Source of the DNA: Lentibacillus sp. CBA3610
Lineage (GTDB): Bacteria > Bacillota > Bacilli > Bacillales > Amphibacillaceae
Length of the DNA stretch: 64,000 nt
Assembly (NCBI RefSeq): GCF_013373365.1
Contig: NZ_CP035925.1
Location: 682,001 to 746,000 of the forward strand
Direction of reading: 5' to 3'
Part shown: positions 40,964 through 49,268 of the stretch, one piece after another
How the letters are laid out: each line of letters opens with the position of its first letter
How positions within the stretch are numbered: the first letter of the stretch is position 1
Made by a program: the position numbers and the translations under genes
The notes under the pieces: model-generated
Seen by the model: the letters and a program-made list of their open reading frames with translations, nothing else
What the model was told of the DNA's origin: nothing
The model's database searches: none

Positions 40964-41279
40964 TCCAAAACACCTCCATAACTGTTTGTTAATAATATAT
41001 GTAGGTCATTTGATATTGATATGGGTACTCTCCCAGATTAGAGAAATTGGGCTCTTGTTTAAGCGCTTGGTTCTGAATTTTGTTCATCGAAAAGAATCGG
41101 ATGACGTTTTCAATACGGAAATCGGCTGGTTCGCCGGTTTCATCCAATCCGACCCCTGGCTTCCGACTTCTGAAAAGACGCGTCAGCGTTTTTTCTTATA
41201 ACCGATTCATTTGCCCTTACTCGATATCTGCTACCTTCATACAATGGTGTATGTTCTGAATGGATTTGGAGGTGAGAAA
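40964..41279. other. 316-bp gap with terminator-like hairpin, no supported gene
   Basis: No coding sequence is convincing. Near 41176-41198 AAAA-ACGC and GCGT-TTTT can pair and are followed by T residues, so a plus-strand transcript could end here although no plus-strand gene lies upstream. Promoter evidence is lacking. Confidence 0.3.
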
Positions 41280-41552
41280 ATGTCGGCTGGATATTTTTAT
41301 GATCTTTGCTGCCGTTATAAAGGAAGGTCGGTCAAAATAACAACCCGAGATGGAGGCGTCCATCGTGGTATTATAAAGCATGTTGATCGCCACCGTGTGT
41401 ATATACAGCCGCTTAATCAGTGCAAGGGATTGGGCGGTTTCGGCTATGGCGGCTTTTATGGACCGGGATACGGATACGGTCCCGGACTCGGTTATGGGAT
41501 AGCATTAGGTGCGATTGGTACACTTGCTTTGGCACCGCTTTTCTTCTGGTAA
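41280..41552 (+). CDS. Sm-like small protein with glycine/tyrosine-rich tail
   Basis: A 90-residue protein; ATG 41280 is chosen by the GGAGGTGAG site. Residues 5-45 (YDLCCRYKGRSVKITTRDGG, then VHRGIIKHVDRHRVYIQPL) have the strand order and the DGG-x-x-RG-x-I-x-x-VD pattern of Sm/LSm-type beta barrels. The rest is FGYGGFYGPGYGYGPGLGYG and a hydrophobic end (ALGAIGTLALAPLFFW). It sits beside YjcZ genes, so a spore coat or crust role is plausible but inferred. Similar small proteins occur in Bacillaceae; no family name is assigned. Confidence 0.65.
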   Translation: MSAGYFYDLCCRYKGRSVKITTRDGGVHRGIIKHVDRHRVYIQPLNQCKGLGGFGYGGFYGPGYGYGPGLGYGIALGAIGTLALAPLFFW

Positions 41553-41581
41553 AGGACCATTTAGTTATTTCCCCCATTAAA

Positions 41582-41620
41582 CGAAAAAACAGACGGGATC
41601 AGGTTTCGTCTGTTTTTTCG
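41582..41620. terminator. Bidirectional terminator
   Basis: CGAAAAAACAGACG pairs with CGTCTGTTTTTTCG, a perfect 14-bp stem. It includes the stop codon of the DUF2268 gene on the minus strand and ends the Sm-like gene on the plus strand. Confidence 0.9.
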
Positions 41621-42390
41621 ATGATTTTTTGAGACGGGACATGCAACAAATCCTTTAAGTTTAAGTCATTTGATTCCATATAATGTTTAACGAAGTAATA
41701 GCCTGCGCAATAGCCTGCCATTTTAGGATAAAATCCAAGGCCATAAAGGATTTGCAGATGGATGCGGCTGGATTTTGGGGCATTTTGATTCGGCAGTACC
41801 AGATTCCTGCTAATTCTCTCTAATCTCACATTCGAATAATATGACGTCCAGTTTGCCGTATAGTGCTTACCGAATCTTTCCCGGACGGCGTTTTCCGCTA
41901 AGCCTTCCAAAATGACTGTATCCAATAAAACGTAATCTGCTTCTTTTTTGCTGTACTTGGCTAATCTGCAGGCGTGATTATATTCGTGGGTAAACAGCGC
42001 GCGGATTTCCTTATCCGTGTTATCTTCAGTAATGAACAAAAAAAGTTTGTCAGAGAAGGTCAGCCCTGATTTTCCGTTCAGTTCCTGTCTTAACTGTCGA
42101 TTATCAGCGTCGGCAGGGAGGATGAAGATAGGGATATCGGGTCCGTCCCATTCCGTTTGCAAGGCTTTCTCTTCCTGTTCCACAAGTTTCCAAATGTTGC
42201 GCTTTTGTAATGCTTTAATCAATTTAGTCCCGTTTTCACGTGGTTGGTGATACATGCCATGCATGACCATGTGCTGGTGGATGTCACTGGCCGACACATT
42301 TTCATCAAAATAGCTTTTAAGTTTTTTACAAAGTTCCACCGGATTGTCATAAGTATCTAATAACCATTTGTCGGTTCGAACGACGCTCAT
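41599..42390 (-). CDS. DUF2268 family predicted zinc protease
   Basis: A 263-residue cytosolic protein. HEYNH at residues 135-139 is an HExxH metallopeptidase motif, followed about 30 residues later by VILEGLAENAVRERFG, whose glutamate is a likely third ligand. This matches DUF2268, which groups with gluzincin-type proteases. Start 42390 (MSVVRTDKWLLDTYD) is taken because AGGAG lies 7 bases upstream; an ATG two codons earlier is too close. The stop codon is buried in the shared terminator. Function is unknown; related B. subtilis YjaZ is a metallopeptidase-like protein. Confidence 0.85.
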   Translation of the reverse strand: MSVVRTDKWLLDTYDNPVELCKKLKSYFDENVSASDIHQHMVMHGMYHQPRENGTKLIKALQKRNIWKLVEQEEKALQTEWDGPDIPIFILPADADNRQLRQELNGKSGLTFSDKLFLFITEDNTDKEIRALFTHEYNHACRLAKYSKKEADYVLLDTVILEGLAENAVRERFGKHYTANWTSYYSNVRLERISRNLVLPNQNAPKSSRIHLQILYGLGFYPKMAGYCAGYYFVKHYMESNDLNLKDLLHVPSQKIIEKTDET

Positions 42391-42542
42391 AGGCATACTC
42401 CTAACTTTTTATCTAATACAATATGTCAATCGTTCTGAGTATGTTACGAATCATCCTATTGAAAGGATGTTAGACAGATACCTTTTCATTTCGGGAACGG
42501 CTTGAATAGACTATAACAAAATGATTGTAAGGAGGTGTTATG

Positions 42543-42797
42543 ATGATCCATTTCGGAGGACCAAGACCCCCGATGCCGCCGCAACATCCACCTATGCGTC
42601 CGCCGCGACAGCCAATGCATCCGCCTCAAGTACCGATGCAAAGACCCCGGCAGCAATCGCCCGGACAAAATATATTAAATCAATTTCGTGATACGGACGG
42701 AAATATAGATATTGACAAAATCACCACAACCGCCCAGCAAGTCGGTCAATTGTATGGTCAGGTAAGTCCGCTGATTACGAAATTTATGAAACGGTAA
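42543..42797 (+). CDS. yppG: YppG-like proline-rich spore protein
   Basis: An 84-residue protein with a proline/histidine-rich first half (GGPRPPMPPQHPPMRPPRQP, more PMHPPQVPM) and a conserved second half, NILNQFRDTDGNIDIDKI followed by TTAQQVGQLYGQVSPLITKF. That C-terminal block is the YppG family signature seen in spore-forming Bacillaceae. GGAGGTG precedes two ATGs (42540 and 42543); the second has better spacing. Probably located in the spore; function unknown. Confidence 0.82.
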   Translation: MIHFGGPRPPMPPQHPPMRPPRQPMHPPQVPMQRPRQQSPGQNILNQFRDTDGNIDIDKITTTAQQVGQLYGQVSPLITKFMKR

Positions 42798-42833
42798 TAA
42801 GAAGAGTCAGTTTTTGGCTTATTGTCAAGTTAT

Positions 42834-42863
42834 GCAGGCAGGAAATATTACTTTCCTGCCTGC
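42834..42863. promoter_or_regulatory. Perfect 12-bp hairpin in the leader of the GNAT gene
   Basis: GCAGGCAGGAAA and TTTCCTGCCTGC form a perfect stem with a 6-nt loop, ending 16 bases before the start codon and only 2 bases before the AAAGGGGG ribosome binding site. It could terminate yppG transcripts, protect the mRNA end, or modulate translation of the following gene. Confidence 0.55.
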
Positions 42864-42879
42864 CAAAGGGGGAAAACCT

Positions 42880-43320
42880 GTGACCATTCGAAAAGCAACG
42901 AAACGTGAAACACAACAAATTGTCGCCCGTTCGCTGGATGTATTAAAAGAAGCAAGTGTTGGACATATTCCGCCTAAACAGGAAAAAGCGCTGCAAATGG
43001 TCACGCCATTTTTAGCTGCTGGCGGGTATTATCTGGTGTTTGTGAAAGATGATGTGATGCAGGGATGGATCGGAATCGGCAGTACCACAGACTATTATAC
43101 GGACAAACCGGTTGGGATCATCCCGGAACTTTATGTGCTGCCGCGCTACCGACAGCAGGGAGTTGCGGAAGCATTATGCACAGAGGCTTTGAAGAGGCTG
43201 GAGGAAGCAGGCTTTACTGCTGTTCAGCTCAACGTGTTTGCAGGTAATGCGATCAAAGCATTTTACCAGAAGCTCGGTTTTAAAGACGTCACGACATTAA
43301 TGGAATTAAAATTGGATTAA
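42880..43320 (+). CDS. GNAT family N-acetyltransferase
   Basis: A 146-residue acetyltransferase. GTG 42880 (TIRKATKRETQQIVARS) is chosen because AAAGGGGG stands just upstream; an in-frame codon further upstream at 42814 would run through a hairpin. The acetyl-CoA pyrophosphate loop is YRQQGVAEALCTEAL near residues 93-107, preceded by the beta-4 strand IPELYVLP, and followed by AVQLNVFAGN and FYQKLGF. Substrate unknown. Single gene. Confidence 0.9.
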   Translation: MTIRKATKRETQQIVARSLDVLKEASVGHIPPKQEKALQMVTPFLAAGGYYLVFVKDDVMQGWIGIGSTTDYYTDKPVGIIPELYVLPRYRQQGVAEALCTEALKRLEEAGFTAVQLNVFAGNAIKAFYQKLGFKDVTTLMELKLD

Positions 43321-43424
43321 AGCTGAATCATTTGTCATCTGTCTTGTTTACATGTTATTTTTAATTAACAGATTTTTGAAAATATATAGATTAAATGATT
43401 ATAATAGGTTTAGAAGGTGATTGA

Positions 43425-44246
43425 ATGGACTATACGGTTCATGATGGCTGGCGGGTGATCCGGTTTAATGGATCTGATCCGTCACCGGTAAATGATGAAG
43501 TTGCCACTGAGTTTCCGTTGACGGTTATGATCAACGGTGAAGAATTTGCCACGATGGTATGTTCACCAACTGACTTAGAAGAACTTGTCATTGGATTTCT
43601 CGCCTCAGAAGGAATCATCCGTTTTTATGATGAGATTAATCACATTTTACTCGATGAAGCTAAAGGGTTTGCTTATGTTGATATCAACAAAACTATCGAT
43701 TCCATTCAACAGGACCATTCGAAGCGGTTTATCGGTTCCTGCTGCGGAAAAAGCCGGCAATTTTACTTTAAAAGTGATGTGAATACGGCTAAAACGATTT
43801 ACAGCCGGCTTTCCATATCTGTTGACCAGTGCTATGCATTAATGGGGGAACTGCAAGCAGCGTCAGAACAGTTTCTAAGGACTGGGGGGGTTCATAATGC
43901 TGCCCTGGCGACACCAGATGAAATGCTCGCTATTCGAACCGACATTGGAAGGCATAATGCACTTGATAAGATTTATGGTCATATTTTTCAGGAACGGCTG
44001 CCGGTAAAACATAAATTAATTGTATTCAGTGGCCGTGTTTCGTCTGAAGTCCTGCTGAAAATCTCCAAAATTGGTGCAGGCATATTGCTTTCCAAGTCGG
44101 CCCCAACTGATTTAGCACTGCAGTTAGCAGATGATTTAGGCATAACTGTCATTGGTTTTGTCAGACAAGGGAAGATGAATGTATACACTCACCCGCAACG
44201 GATTTTGGAAGTGAATAGTCCGAATTCGGTGGAGAGAAAATCATGA
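43425..44246 (+). CDS. fdhD: Formate dehydrogenase accessory sulfurtransferase FdhD
   Basis: A 273-residue protein. FdhD landmarks are VATEFPLTVMINGEEFATM, CSPTDLEELVIGFLASEGII, GSCCGKS with the sulfur-carrying cysteines at 106-107, GGVHNAALAT, RTDIGRHNALDKI, FSGRVSSEVLLKI and SKSAPTDLALQLAD. It passes sulfur to the bis-MGD cofactor of molybdenum formate dehydrogenases before insertion. No formate dehydrogenase gene lies in the window, so the target is elsewhere. A terminator-like hairpin follows. Confidence 0.95.
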   Translation: MDYTVHDGWRVIRFNGSDPSPVNDEVATEFPLTVMINGEEFATMVCSPTDLEELVIGFLASEGIIRFYDEINHILLDEAKGFAYVDINKTIDSIQQDHSKRFIGSCCGKSRQFYFKSDVNTAKTIYSRLSISVDQCYALMGELQAASEQFLRTGGVHNAALATPDEMLAIRTDIGRHNALDKIYGHIFQERLPVKHKLIVFSGRVSSEVLLKISKIGAGILLSKSAPTDLALQLADDLGITVIGFVRQGKMNVYTHPQRILEVNSPNSVERKS

Positions 44247-44305
44247 TGACTGGCAGCACCCCTTACATTTATCGTCATGCGATATGGGCTCTTACTGTCA
44301 GTTAA

Positions 44306-44344
44306 AAAGTCGTTAATCCATTAATAAGTGGCTTAACGGCTTTA
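44306..44344 (+). terminator. Hairpin after fdhD
   Basis: AAAGTCGTTAA-CCA pairs with TGG-TTAACGGCTTT (one G-T pair and a bulge) and is followed by TTTAATG. Confidence 0.55.
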
Positions 44345-44464
44345 ATGATATAAACTGCCCTCTTTGTTCAACAAGCTTGCCCTCCGAATTTTCCGACCGG
44401 CTTGAGGTGACTGTATATGAAGTTTTCAGATCATAGGCAAGACGTGAGGGCTCCGGATTAAGAA

Positions 44465-45475
44465 TTATTTTTTCTTTGCTAATTCATCCCGATCGAGTGC
44501 GCGAGGGGGTTCTTCCATCCAACCGTTTTTAATCATAATGTTTGCGCCATCCTCAGCAAATTTGACAATTTCACCTGATAACCTGGAATATTGCGTTCCT
44601 AAATCTCTTCTGGGAGACATAGACATGCTCGTACCATAAAATCCAACACTTAAACCGATTAAGGCTGTTGTCAGGAACATCATAAGCTTATCGGAAAAGG
44701 TGAATGCAGTTGAGTCGGTAACTTCAGTATTCCATGTCATGGGCACGGGTATATCATCCTCAACCAAAATTGAGCTAAAAACCTCACAGTGCTTCTGGGC
44801 TATTTCCTTCCCTCTGACGAGAAACTGTCTCACTTCTTTAGATTGTGCGACCTGACTGAATCCAATCATGACTGCAGTACCTAAGGCATTTCGTTGATAA
44901 TTCATGTTGAGATTTGTTATCTCTGTACCTGTTAATGGTCTTCTTTCTCCAAAATAACCAGTGAGGAAACTTTTATTTTTAACAAAATCATAACTTTCCG
45001 GAATGGGGAGATTCGGCGTCCTGATAAAAATCCCTTTAGATAGCAGCAATTCCCTCATTTCTCTAAGAATTTCTGTAGCTTCTTCAAGACATTCGGTGAA
45101 GAAACTGTAAATATCTGCCCTGACTGCCAGTTGTACACCAACTGCATATGCCTGCAAAACAAATCCACCCATTGTATGGAGGTAATGCAATATGAATGTG
45201 TCAGAATAGAGCCTTGGAGCAGTTATATCAACATCTTCCTCCATTTTAAATCCATATGGGACAGGGTACTTTTCCTTGTTAAAAAGCGCAGTTATTTTTC
45301 TGATATGTGTTTGAGTCAATTCTAAAAAATACTGAACAATAGGTTTGATTTCTTCATCCTCAACCTTGGCCAAAAAATATTCCAGTTGACATATATTAAC
45401 ATTTTCATTCATGTAAGTGGTCCAAAGCTGTGTAATTTCTGATGATGTCAGTTTAACATTCTTTGCAGAGTCCAA
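44465..45475 (-). CDS. DUF3231 family protein, two-domain form
   Basis: A 336-residue protein made of two DUF3231 helical-bundle domains (about residues 10-160 and 170-320). The first begins VKLTSSEITQLWTTYMNENV, the second RRPLTGTEITNLNMNYQRNA; both are followed by similar long helices. TTG 45475 is preferred as start because GGAGGG lies 6 bases upstream, whereas ATG codons further upstream have no good site. DUF3231 proteins are ferritin-like and often spore coat-associated. The single-domain paralogue is at 29430. Monocistronic. Confidence 0.85.
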   Translation of the reverse strand: MDSAKNVKLTSSEITQLWTTYMNENVNICQLEYFLAKVEDEEIKPIVQYFLELTQTHIRKITALFNKEKYPVPYGFKMEEDVDITAPRLYSDTFILHYLHTMGGFVLQAYAVGVQLAVRADIYSFFTECLEEATEILREMRELLLSKGIFIRTPNLPIPESYDFVKNKSFLTGYFGERRPLTGTEITNLNMNYQRNALGTAVMIGFSQVAQSKEVRQFLVRGKEIAQKHCEVFSSILVEDDIPVPMTWNTEVTDSTAFTFSDKLMMFLTTALIGLSVGFYGTSMSMSPRRDLGTQYSRLSGEIVKFAEDGANIMIKNGWMEEPPRALDRDELAKKK

Positions 45476-45695
45476 TTTTTTCCCTCCAATAACTTCTAAC
45501 ATTACTATAGGAATCCCCAATAATTACCTGTAATATGTATGATGGGATGTGTACCCATTGACTGTGTTGTGGAGTGCCCAGTAACGAACCCCGTTAGGCA
45601 GAAACAAAGATGTTTTTAGTTGCTAAATAAAGGAAACAGTAGAAGTAGCAAAGTTGTGCAAACTAACTATCAAATAATTGAATGGAGGGTCATCA

Positions 45696-45878
45696 ATGCC
45701 GAAAAAACAAAACAAGGTTAACCCTGAAGACAGCCGCAACATCGCCGAAAGAAATTTCGAACCTGAAAATTACAGCGGCAACACGCAGTTTGATCAGGGA
45801 ATGGCTGAAACACATGAGCAGGTATCGGATGATTATCATGAAGGAACGATTGATCGAAAATTAAAGAATAAAAAATAG
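45696..45878 (+). CDS. DUF4025 (YozQ-like) small protein
   Basis: A 60-residue hydrophilic protein, ATG 45696 behind TGGAGGG, reading MPKKQNKVNPEDSRNIAERN, then NYSGNTQFDQGMAETHEQVS and DDYHEGTIDRKL. This matches the DUF4025/YozQ family, short proteins restricted to Bacillaceae and associated with sporulation gene sets. Probably unstructured. It is followed by a terminator 20 bases later. Confidence 0.8.
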   Translation: MPKKQNKVNPEDSRNIAERNFEPENYSGNTQFDQGMAETHEQVSDDYHEGTIDRKLKNKK

Positions 45879-45898
45879 CCTTTGACATATGAACACGT

Positions 45899-45928
45899 AA
45901 AGAGTCTCCCGAAAGGCTCTTTTTTTTA
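45899..45928 (+). terminator. Terminator of DUF4025 gene
   Basis: AAAGAG-CT pairs with AG-CTCTTT, followed by a run of T. Confidence 0.85.
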
Positions 45929-46081
45929 TATCTGAAATAAGTTTTGAAATGTAAGCAAATAGCCTTTTTTTAAGTTTTGTAAGAATTTTGCCCTGACACA
46001 ACCAGCAGCATTGCGTATTGTATATTATCCGGCCAAGCCGTATGAGGTGCCTTCGCTCATTCGCATTTCACCTTTCGAAAT

Positions 46082-46114
46082 AAAAGAGCCTTCTTACAAA
46101 AAGAGGCTCTTTTT
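46082..46114. terminator. Second terminator-like hairpin
   Basis: AAAAGAGCC-TCTT pairs with AAGA-GGCTCTTTTT. It is not directly behind a gene; the stem tips resemble the terminator at 45899, so it may be a duplicated terminator or mark the end of an unrecognised transcript. Confidence 0.6.
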
Positions 46115-46200
46115 ATATTGCATATATCTGGCAGTCATCCCTCAAAGGTCCCTCGATTAATGAAAACATTTTTCATGAAAGCGTATAAGAAGCGTATTTT

Positions 46201-46539
46201 GAACGAGACGGTGCTTCTCTCGATGGAATCCAGCACTTATGAAGCGCACTTTGAACGAGACGACGCTTCTCTCGATGGAATCCAGCACTTATGAAGCGCA
46301 CTTTGAACGAGATGGCGCTTCTCTCGCTGGGAATCCAGCACTCATGAAGCGTACTTTGAACGAGACGGGGCTTCTCTCGCTGGAATCCAGCATTTATGAA
46401 GCGCACTATGACCGAGACGGTACTTCTCTCGATGGAACACAGCACTTATGAAGCGCACTTTGAACGAGATGGCGCTTCTCTCGCTTGGAATCATCCTAAA
46501 AGAATCTTACTTTAAACGAGACGGATTTCCCTGACTTCG
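46201..46539. repeat. Tandem repeat array D, 52-bp units (six full, one partial)
   Basis: Units begin at 46201, 46253, 46305, 46358, 46410, 46462 and 46514, so the spacing is 52, 52, 53, 52, 52, 52. Each has GAACGAGACG, CTTCTCTCG, ATGGAATCCAGCACTTATG and AAGCGCACTTT. Units 1 and 2 differ in only three positions; the last full unit is degenerate after its middle. The GAACGAGACG and TCTCTCG cores are shared with array A at 3801. The remaining parts of the long gap 45929-46907 contain no supported gene. Confidence 0.95.
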
Positions 46540-46907
46540 TTACGAATTTTGGATTAGGTCCACACTGATTGATTTTTTACTATATTTGACCCCGATGTTA
46601 GACGATGGCATTCGCACATTTCCCGCAAACCCTCACAGATGCCTTTTCCCTTAATAAACGTATTCATAGAATAATGTATAACCTGATTAGGGGGTGACAA
46701 TTCAGGGCGTTTCGCAGGTGGCAGCCACGGTTATCGACAAAAGCTGATGCCAGTCATTTGCTTTTTGTACGATCCCCCGTGTGAAGCCATAATCGTGAAA
46801 CGGCGCTATAACCCATGATGTGACGCTCTTTTTATATATTGAATACCTGTCTGTAAAAGGATTGGGTTTCCTCAGGGATTAATAAAATCATCACGGAGGT
46901 GACTATA

Positions 46908-47150
46908 ATGGATGATATGGTGAAAAAAGTTGAACGGAAAACAGGCGTCAAAAGCAATGATATTATGGACCTCGCTCAGTCATTGAATGGTACCGATCTA
47001 TCAGACGAAAAAAATATACGAAAACTTGTCAAGCAAGTATCAAGGATGGCTAATAAAAAAGTTCCCAAGCAAACAGAAGACATGATTGTTGAAAGCTTAA
47101 CGAAGAAAAAAGGCAAGGTAGATCCTTCAACCATTTCCAAAATGTTATAG
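46908..47150 (+). CDS. spoVIF: Stage VI sporulation protein F
   Basis: An 80-residue protein starting MDDMVKKVERKTGVKSNDIM, then DLAQSLNGTDLSDEKNIRKL, VKQVSRMANKKVPKQTEDMI and a VDPSTISKML end. The K-x-x-E-R-KTGV start and the NK-x-V-x-K-x-x-ED-x-I motif are those of SpoVIF (B. subtilis YjcC), required in the mother cell for proper GerE-dependent coat assembly. Start 46908 has GGAGGTG upstream. It stands alone and is closed by a strong terminator. Confidence 0.92.
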   Translation: MDDMVKKVERKTGVKSNDIMDLAQSLNGTDLSDEKNIRKLVKQVSRMANKKVPKQTEDMIVESLTKKKGKVDPSTISKML

Positions 47151-47167
47151 CCGATAAACGGCATCCT

Positions 47168-47204
47168 AAAATTCCCCTGGCCATAATGGTTTCAGGGGAA
47201 TTTT
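47168..47204. terminator. Bidirectional terminator after spoVIF
   Basis: AAAATTCCCCTG and CAGGGGAATTTT form a perfect 12-bp stem with a 13-nt loop. Confidence 0.9.
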
Positions 47205-47420
47205 AAGTCACTGTTTAAAATTATTCATGTAAAACCTTTCAACAGGATAATGGCCGGTGTACTAATACACTATCTTGAAGATATTAAATTTTTCATTCCC
47301 GATTCCGTTCTTTATCAAAAGGTATAAATCATCACGGCCCGGTCCATCATTTTGAGAGGTTCAAAGAAGGATTTCTTACCATTCTTAACGAAATATGTTG
47401 TAAGAGCCGGGGTGTTTGCA

Positions 47421-48896
47421 ATGAACGTAAAACATTATAGATTTGGGATTATTGTGCTCGTGTTTATGTTATTGATGACATCAACTGCTATAAATAAATC
47501 AGGTGATTCAGCTGCTGAGAGAGGGGACGAGTATATGATGGCTGAAGAACTGGAACGTTTTATTAACAATGAACCAAAACTGCAGGGCGCCATCACGGGG
47601 ATTAGCATCCGAAATGCAGCAACAGGGGAAAAAATTTATGATCATATGGGCGATACCCGGTTGCGGCCGGCTTCCAATATGAAATTGCTGACAGCTGCAG
47701 CGGCGCTTTCCGTATTGGGAAAGGATTATACGCTTTCGACACAGCTGCTGACAGACGGATCTGTAACAGCTGGCAGGCTGAACGGGAATCTTTTTCTGAA
47801 AGGAATGGGTGATCCAACACTGCTGCCTGAAGATATAGATATGTTTGCGAAAAAACTGAAAGAAGGTGGCATCGATACGGTTGATGGCGATATCATAGCT
47901 GATGATACATGGTATGATGACCAACGTTTGTCTTCCGGATTAATCTGGGGTGATGAACAATGGTATTATGGTGCACAAATTTCTGCCTTAACTGTATCGC
48001 CTGATAAGGATTATGACGCCGGGACAGTTGTTGTCGAAGTGCAGCCGGGTGATGCAGGTGAAAAGCCCAATATAACGGTGACCCCAGATACAAATTATGT
48101 ACAGGTTTCAAATAACGCCAAGACGATTGCTTCCGGCGGGGAAGAGGATTTGACTGTGGAGCGCGAACATGGCGGGAATACAATTGAGGTGGAAGGCACG
48201 ATTCCATTCGAGTCAGCCAATGTAAAGGAATGGATAGCTGTGTGGGAGCCGACTGGTTATGTGCTTGATTTGTTCAAACGAGCAATGGAAGAGCAGGACA
48301 TCACGTGGACTGGTGACGCTAAAACCGGGATAACACCACAAAACAGCGAAACATTATATACGCATAACGCAATGCCACTATCCGAGCTGCTCGTTCCATT
48401 CATGAAGCTAAGCAATAATACGCACGCGGAAATGCTCGTAAAAGAAATGGGGAAGGTTATGCATGATGAAGGCAGCTGGGAAAAAGGTCTGGAAGTTGTT
48501 GAAACAGAAATGAAGAAACTAGGACTGGACACCGAAAATTTAAACATCAAAGATGGATCGGGCATTTCACATATGAATCTGCTTTCACCTGATGAGATTT
48601 CCAAACTGTTACATAGCGTGCAGGATAAGCAATGGTTTGACGTCTTCCTGAATGCACTGCCGATAGCAGGTGAGACAGATCGGATGGTTGGTGGAACGTT
48701 ACGATACCGGATGGAAAACCAAAACGTTCACGCGAAAACCGGGACGATTGATGGGGTCAGCACACTTTCAGGTTATACCGAGACTGAAAAAGGCGATAAG
48801 CTGATCTTTTCCATTATGCTGAATAACCTGCTGGACGAAGAAGACGGGCCCGTAATAGAAGATAAAATCGTGGAGATGATAGCAACTCACAAATAA
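47421..48896 (+). CDS. dacC: D-alanyl-D-alanine carboxypeptidase/endopeptidase, S13 family
   Basis: A 491-residue penicillin-binding protein of class C. The start at 47421 (MNVKHYRFGIIVLVFMLL) gives a proper signal peptide; GGGGTG is upstream. The active site has S85 in ASNMKLL (S-x-x-K), S-N-N in MKLSNNTHAEML and K-T-G in HAKTGTIDG. The long insert between the first two motifs (about 150-300, with PGDAGEKPNITVTPD) is the extra domain of DacB/DacC proteins. It trims or cleaves peptidoglycan cross-links outside the cell. Length equals that of B. subtilis DacC. Confidence 0.92.
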   Translation: MNVKHYRFGIIVLVFMLLMTSTAINKSGDSAAERGDEYMMAEELERFINNEPKLQGAITGISIRNAATGEKIYDHMGDTRLRPASNMKLLTAAAALSVLGKDYTLSTQLLTDGSVTAGRLNGNLFLKGMGDPTLLPEDIDMFAKKLKEGGIDTVDGDIIADDTWYDDQRLSSGLIWGDEQWYYGAQISALTVSPDKDYDAGTVVVEVQPGDAGEKPNITVTPDTNYVQVSNNAKTIASGGEEDLTVEREHGGNTIEVEGTIPFESANVKEWIAVWEPTGYVLDLFKRAMEEQDITWTGDAKTGITPQNSETLYTHNAMPLSELLVPFMKLSNNTHAEMLVKEMGKVMHDEGSWEKGLEVVETEMKKLGLDTENLNIKDGSGISHMNLLSPDEISKLLHSVQDKQWFDVFLNALPIAGETDRMVGGTLRYRMENQNVHAKTGTIDGVSTLSGYTETEKGDKLIFSIMLNNLLDEEDGPVIEDKIVEMIATHK

Positions 48897-48941
48897 AGGA
48901 TGATCAAAAGCCAAGCAGCATTATTGGTTGCTTTCCATAAC

Positions 48942-48976
48942 AAAAGGGAGCCCTCTCATGAGGACTCCCTTTTTTA
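48942..48976. terminator. Terminator shared by dacC and the Q-rich gene
   Basis: AAAAGGGAG-CCT pairs with AGG-CTCCCTTTT and is followed by more T residues; A-runs on the other side allow function in both directions. Confidence 0.88.
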
Positions 48977-48989
48977 ATGCAAAATAACA

Positions 48990-49268
48990 TTATTGACTGT
49001 TATTTTGCTGCTGTTGTGCTGATTGAGCTTGCTGGCGAGCTTGTTGCAGCTGCTGCTGTGCTTGCTGAACTTGTTGGTTTTGTTGTGCTTGAGCACCAGC
49101 TTGTTGTTGTGCATTCTGCAATTGCTGCTCAGCTTGCTGAACTTGTTGTTGAGCCTGCTGAAGCTGTTGCGGATCAGCACTGGATTGAGCTTGCTGTACA
49201 GCCTGTTGAGCCTGCTGTGCTTGTTGTACAGCTTGTTGAAGTTGTTGCTGTTGGTTTTGTTGTGCCAT
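48990..49268 (-). CDS. Glutamine-rich heptad-repeat small protein (copy 2)
   Basis: A 92-residue protein in which roughly half the residues are glutamine, with alanine next: MAQQNQQQQLQQAVQQAQ, ADPQQLQQAQQQVQQAEQQ, a short QAGAQAQQNQQ break, then QQLQQARQQAQSAQ. Heptads of the form QQLQQAx suggest a coiled coil. The start 49268 has GGAGG upstream. It resembles the protein at 4737 and ends near a terminator shared with dacC. The antisense ORF (Ala/Val/Leu-rich) is a by-product of CAG codon repetition. Role unknown; the germination operon lies directly beyond. Confidence 0.75.
   Translation of the reverse strand: MAQQNQQQQLQQAVQQAQQAQQAVQQAQSSADPQQLQQAQQQVQQAEQQLQNAQQQAGAQAQQNQQVQQAQQQLQQARQQAQSAQQQQNNSQ

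Noticed and set aside
42814..42880. Longer N-terminus for the GNAT protein
   Set aside because: The extension would be encoded by a perfect hairpin and the ribosome binding site; the GTG at 42880 has correct spacing.
46173..46451. ORFs on both strands across array D
   Set aside because: They run through 52-bp units and change frame relation from unit to unit; repeat artefacts.
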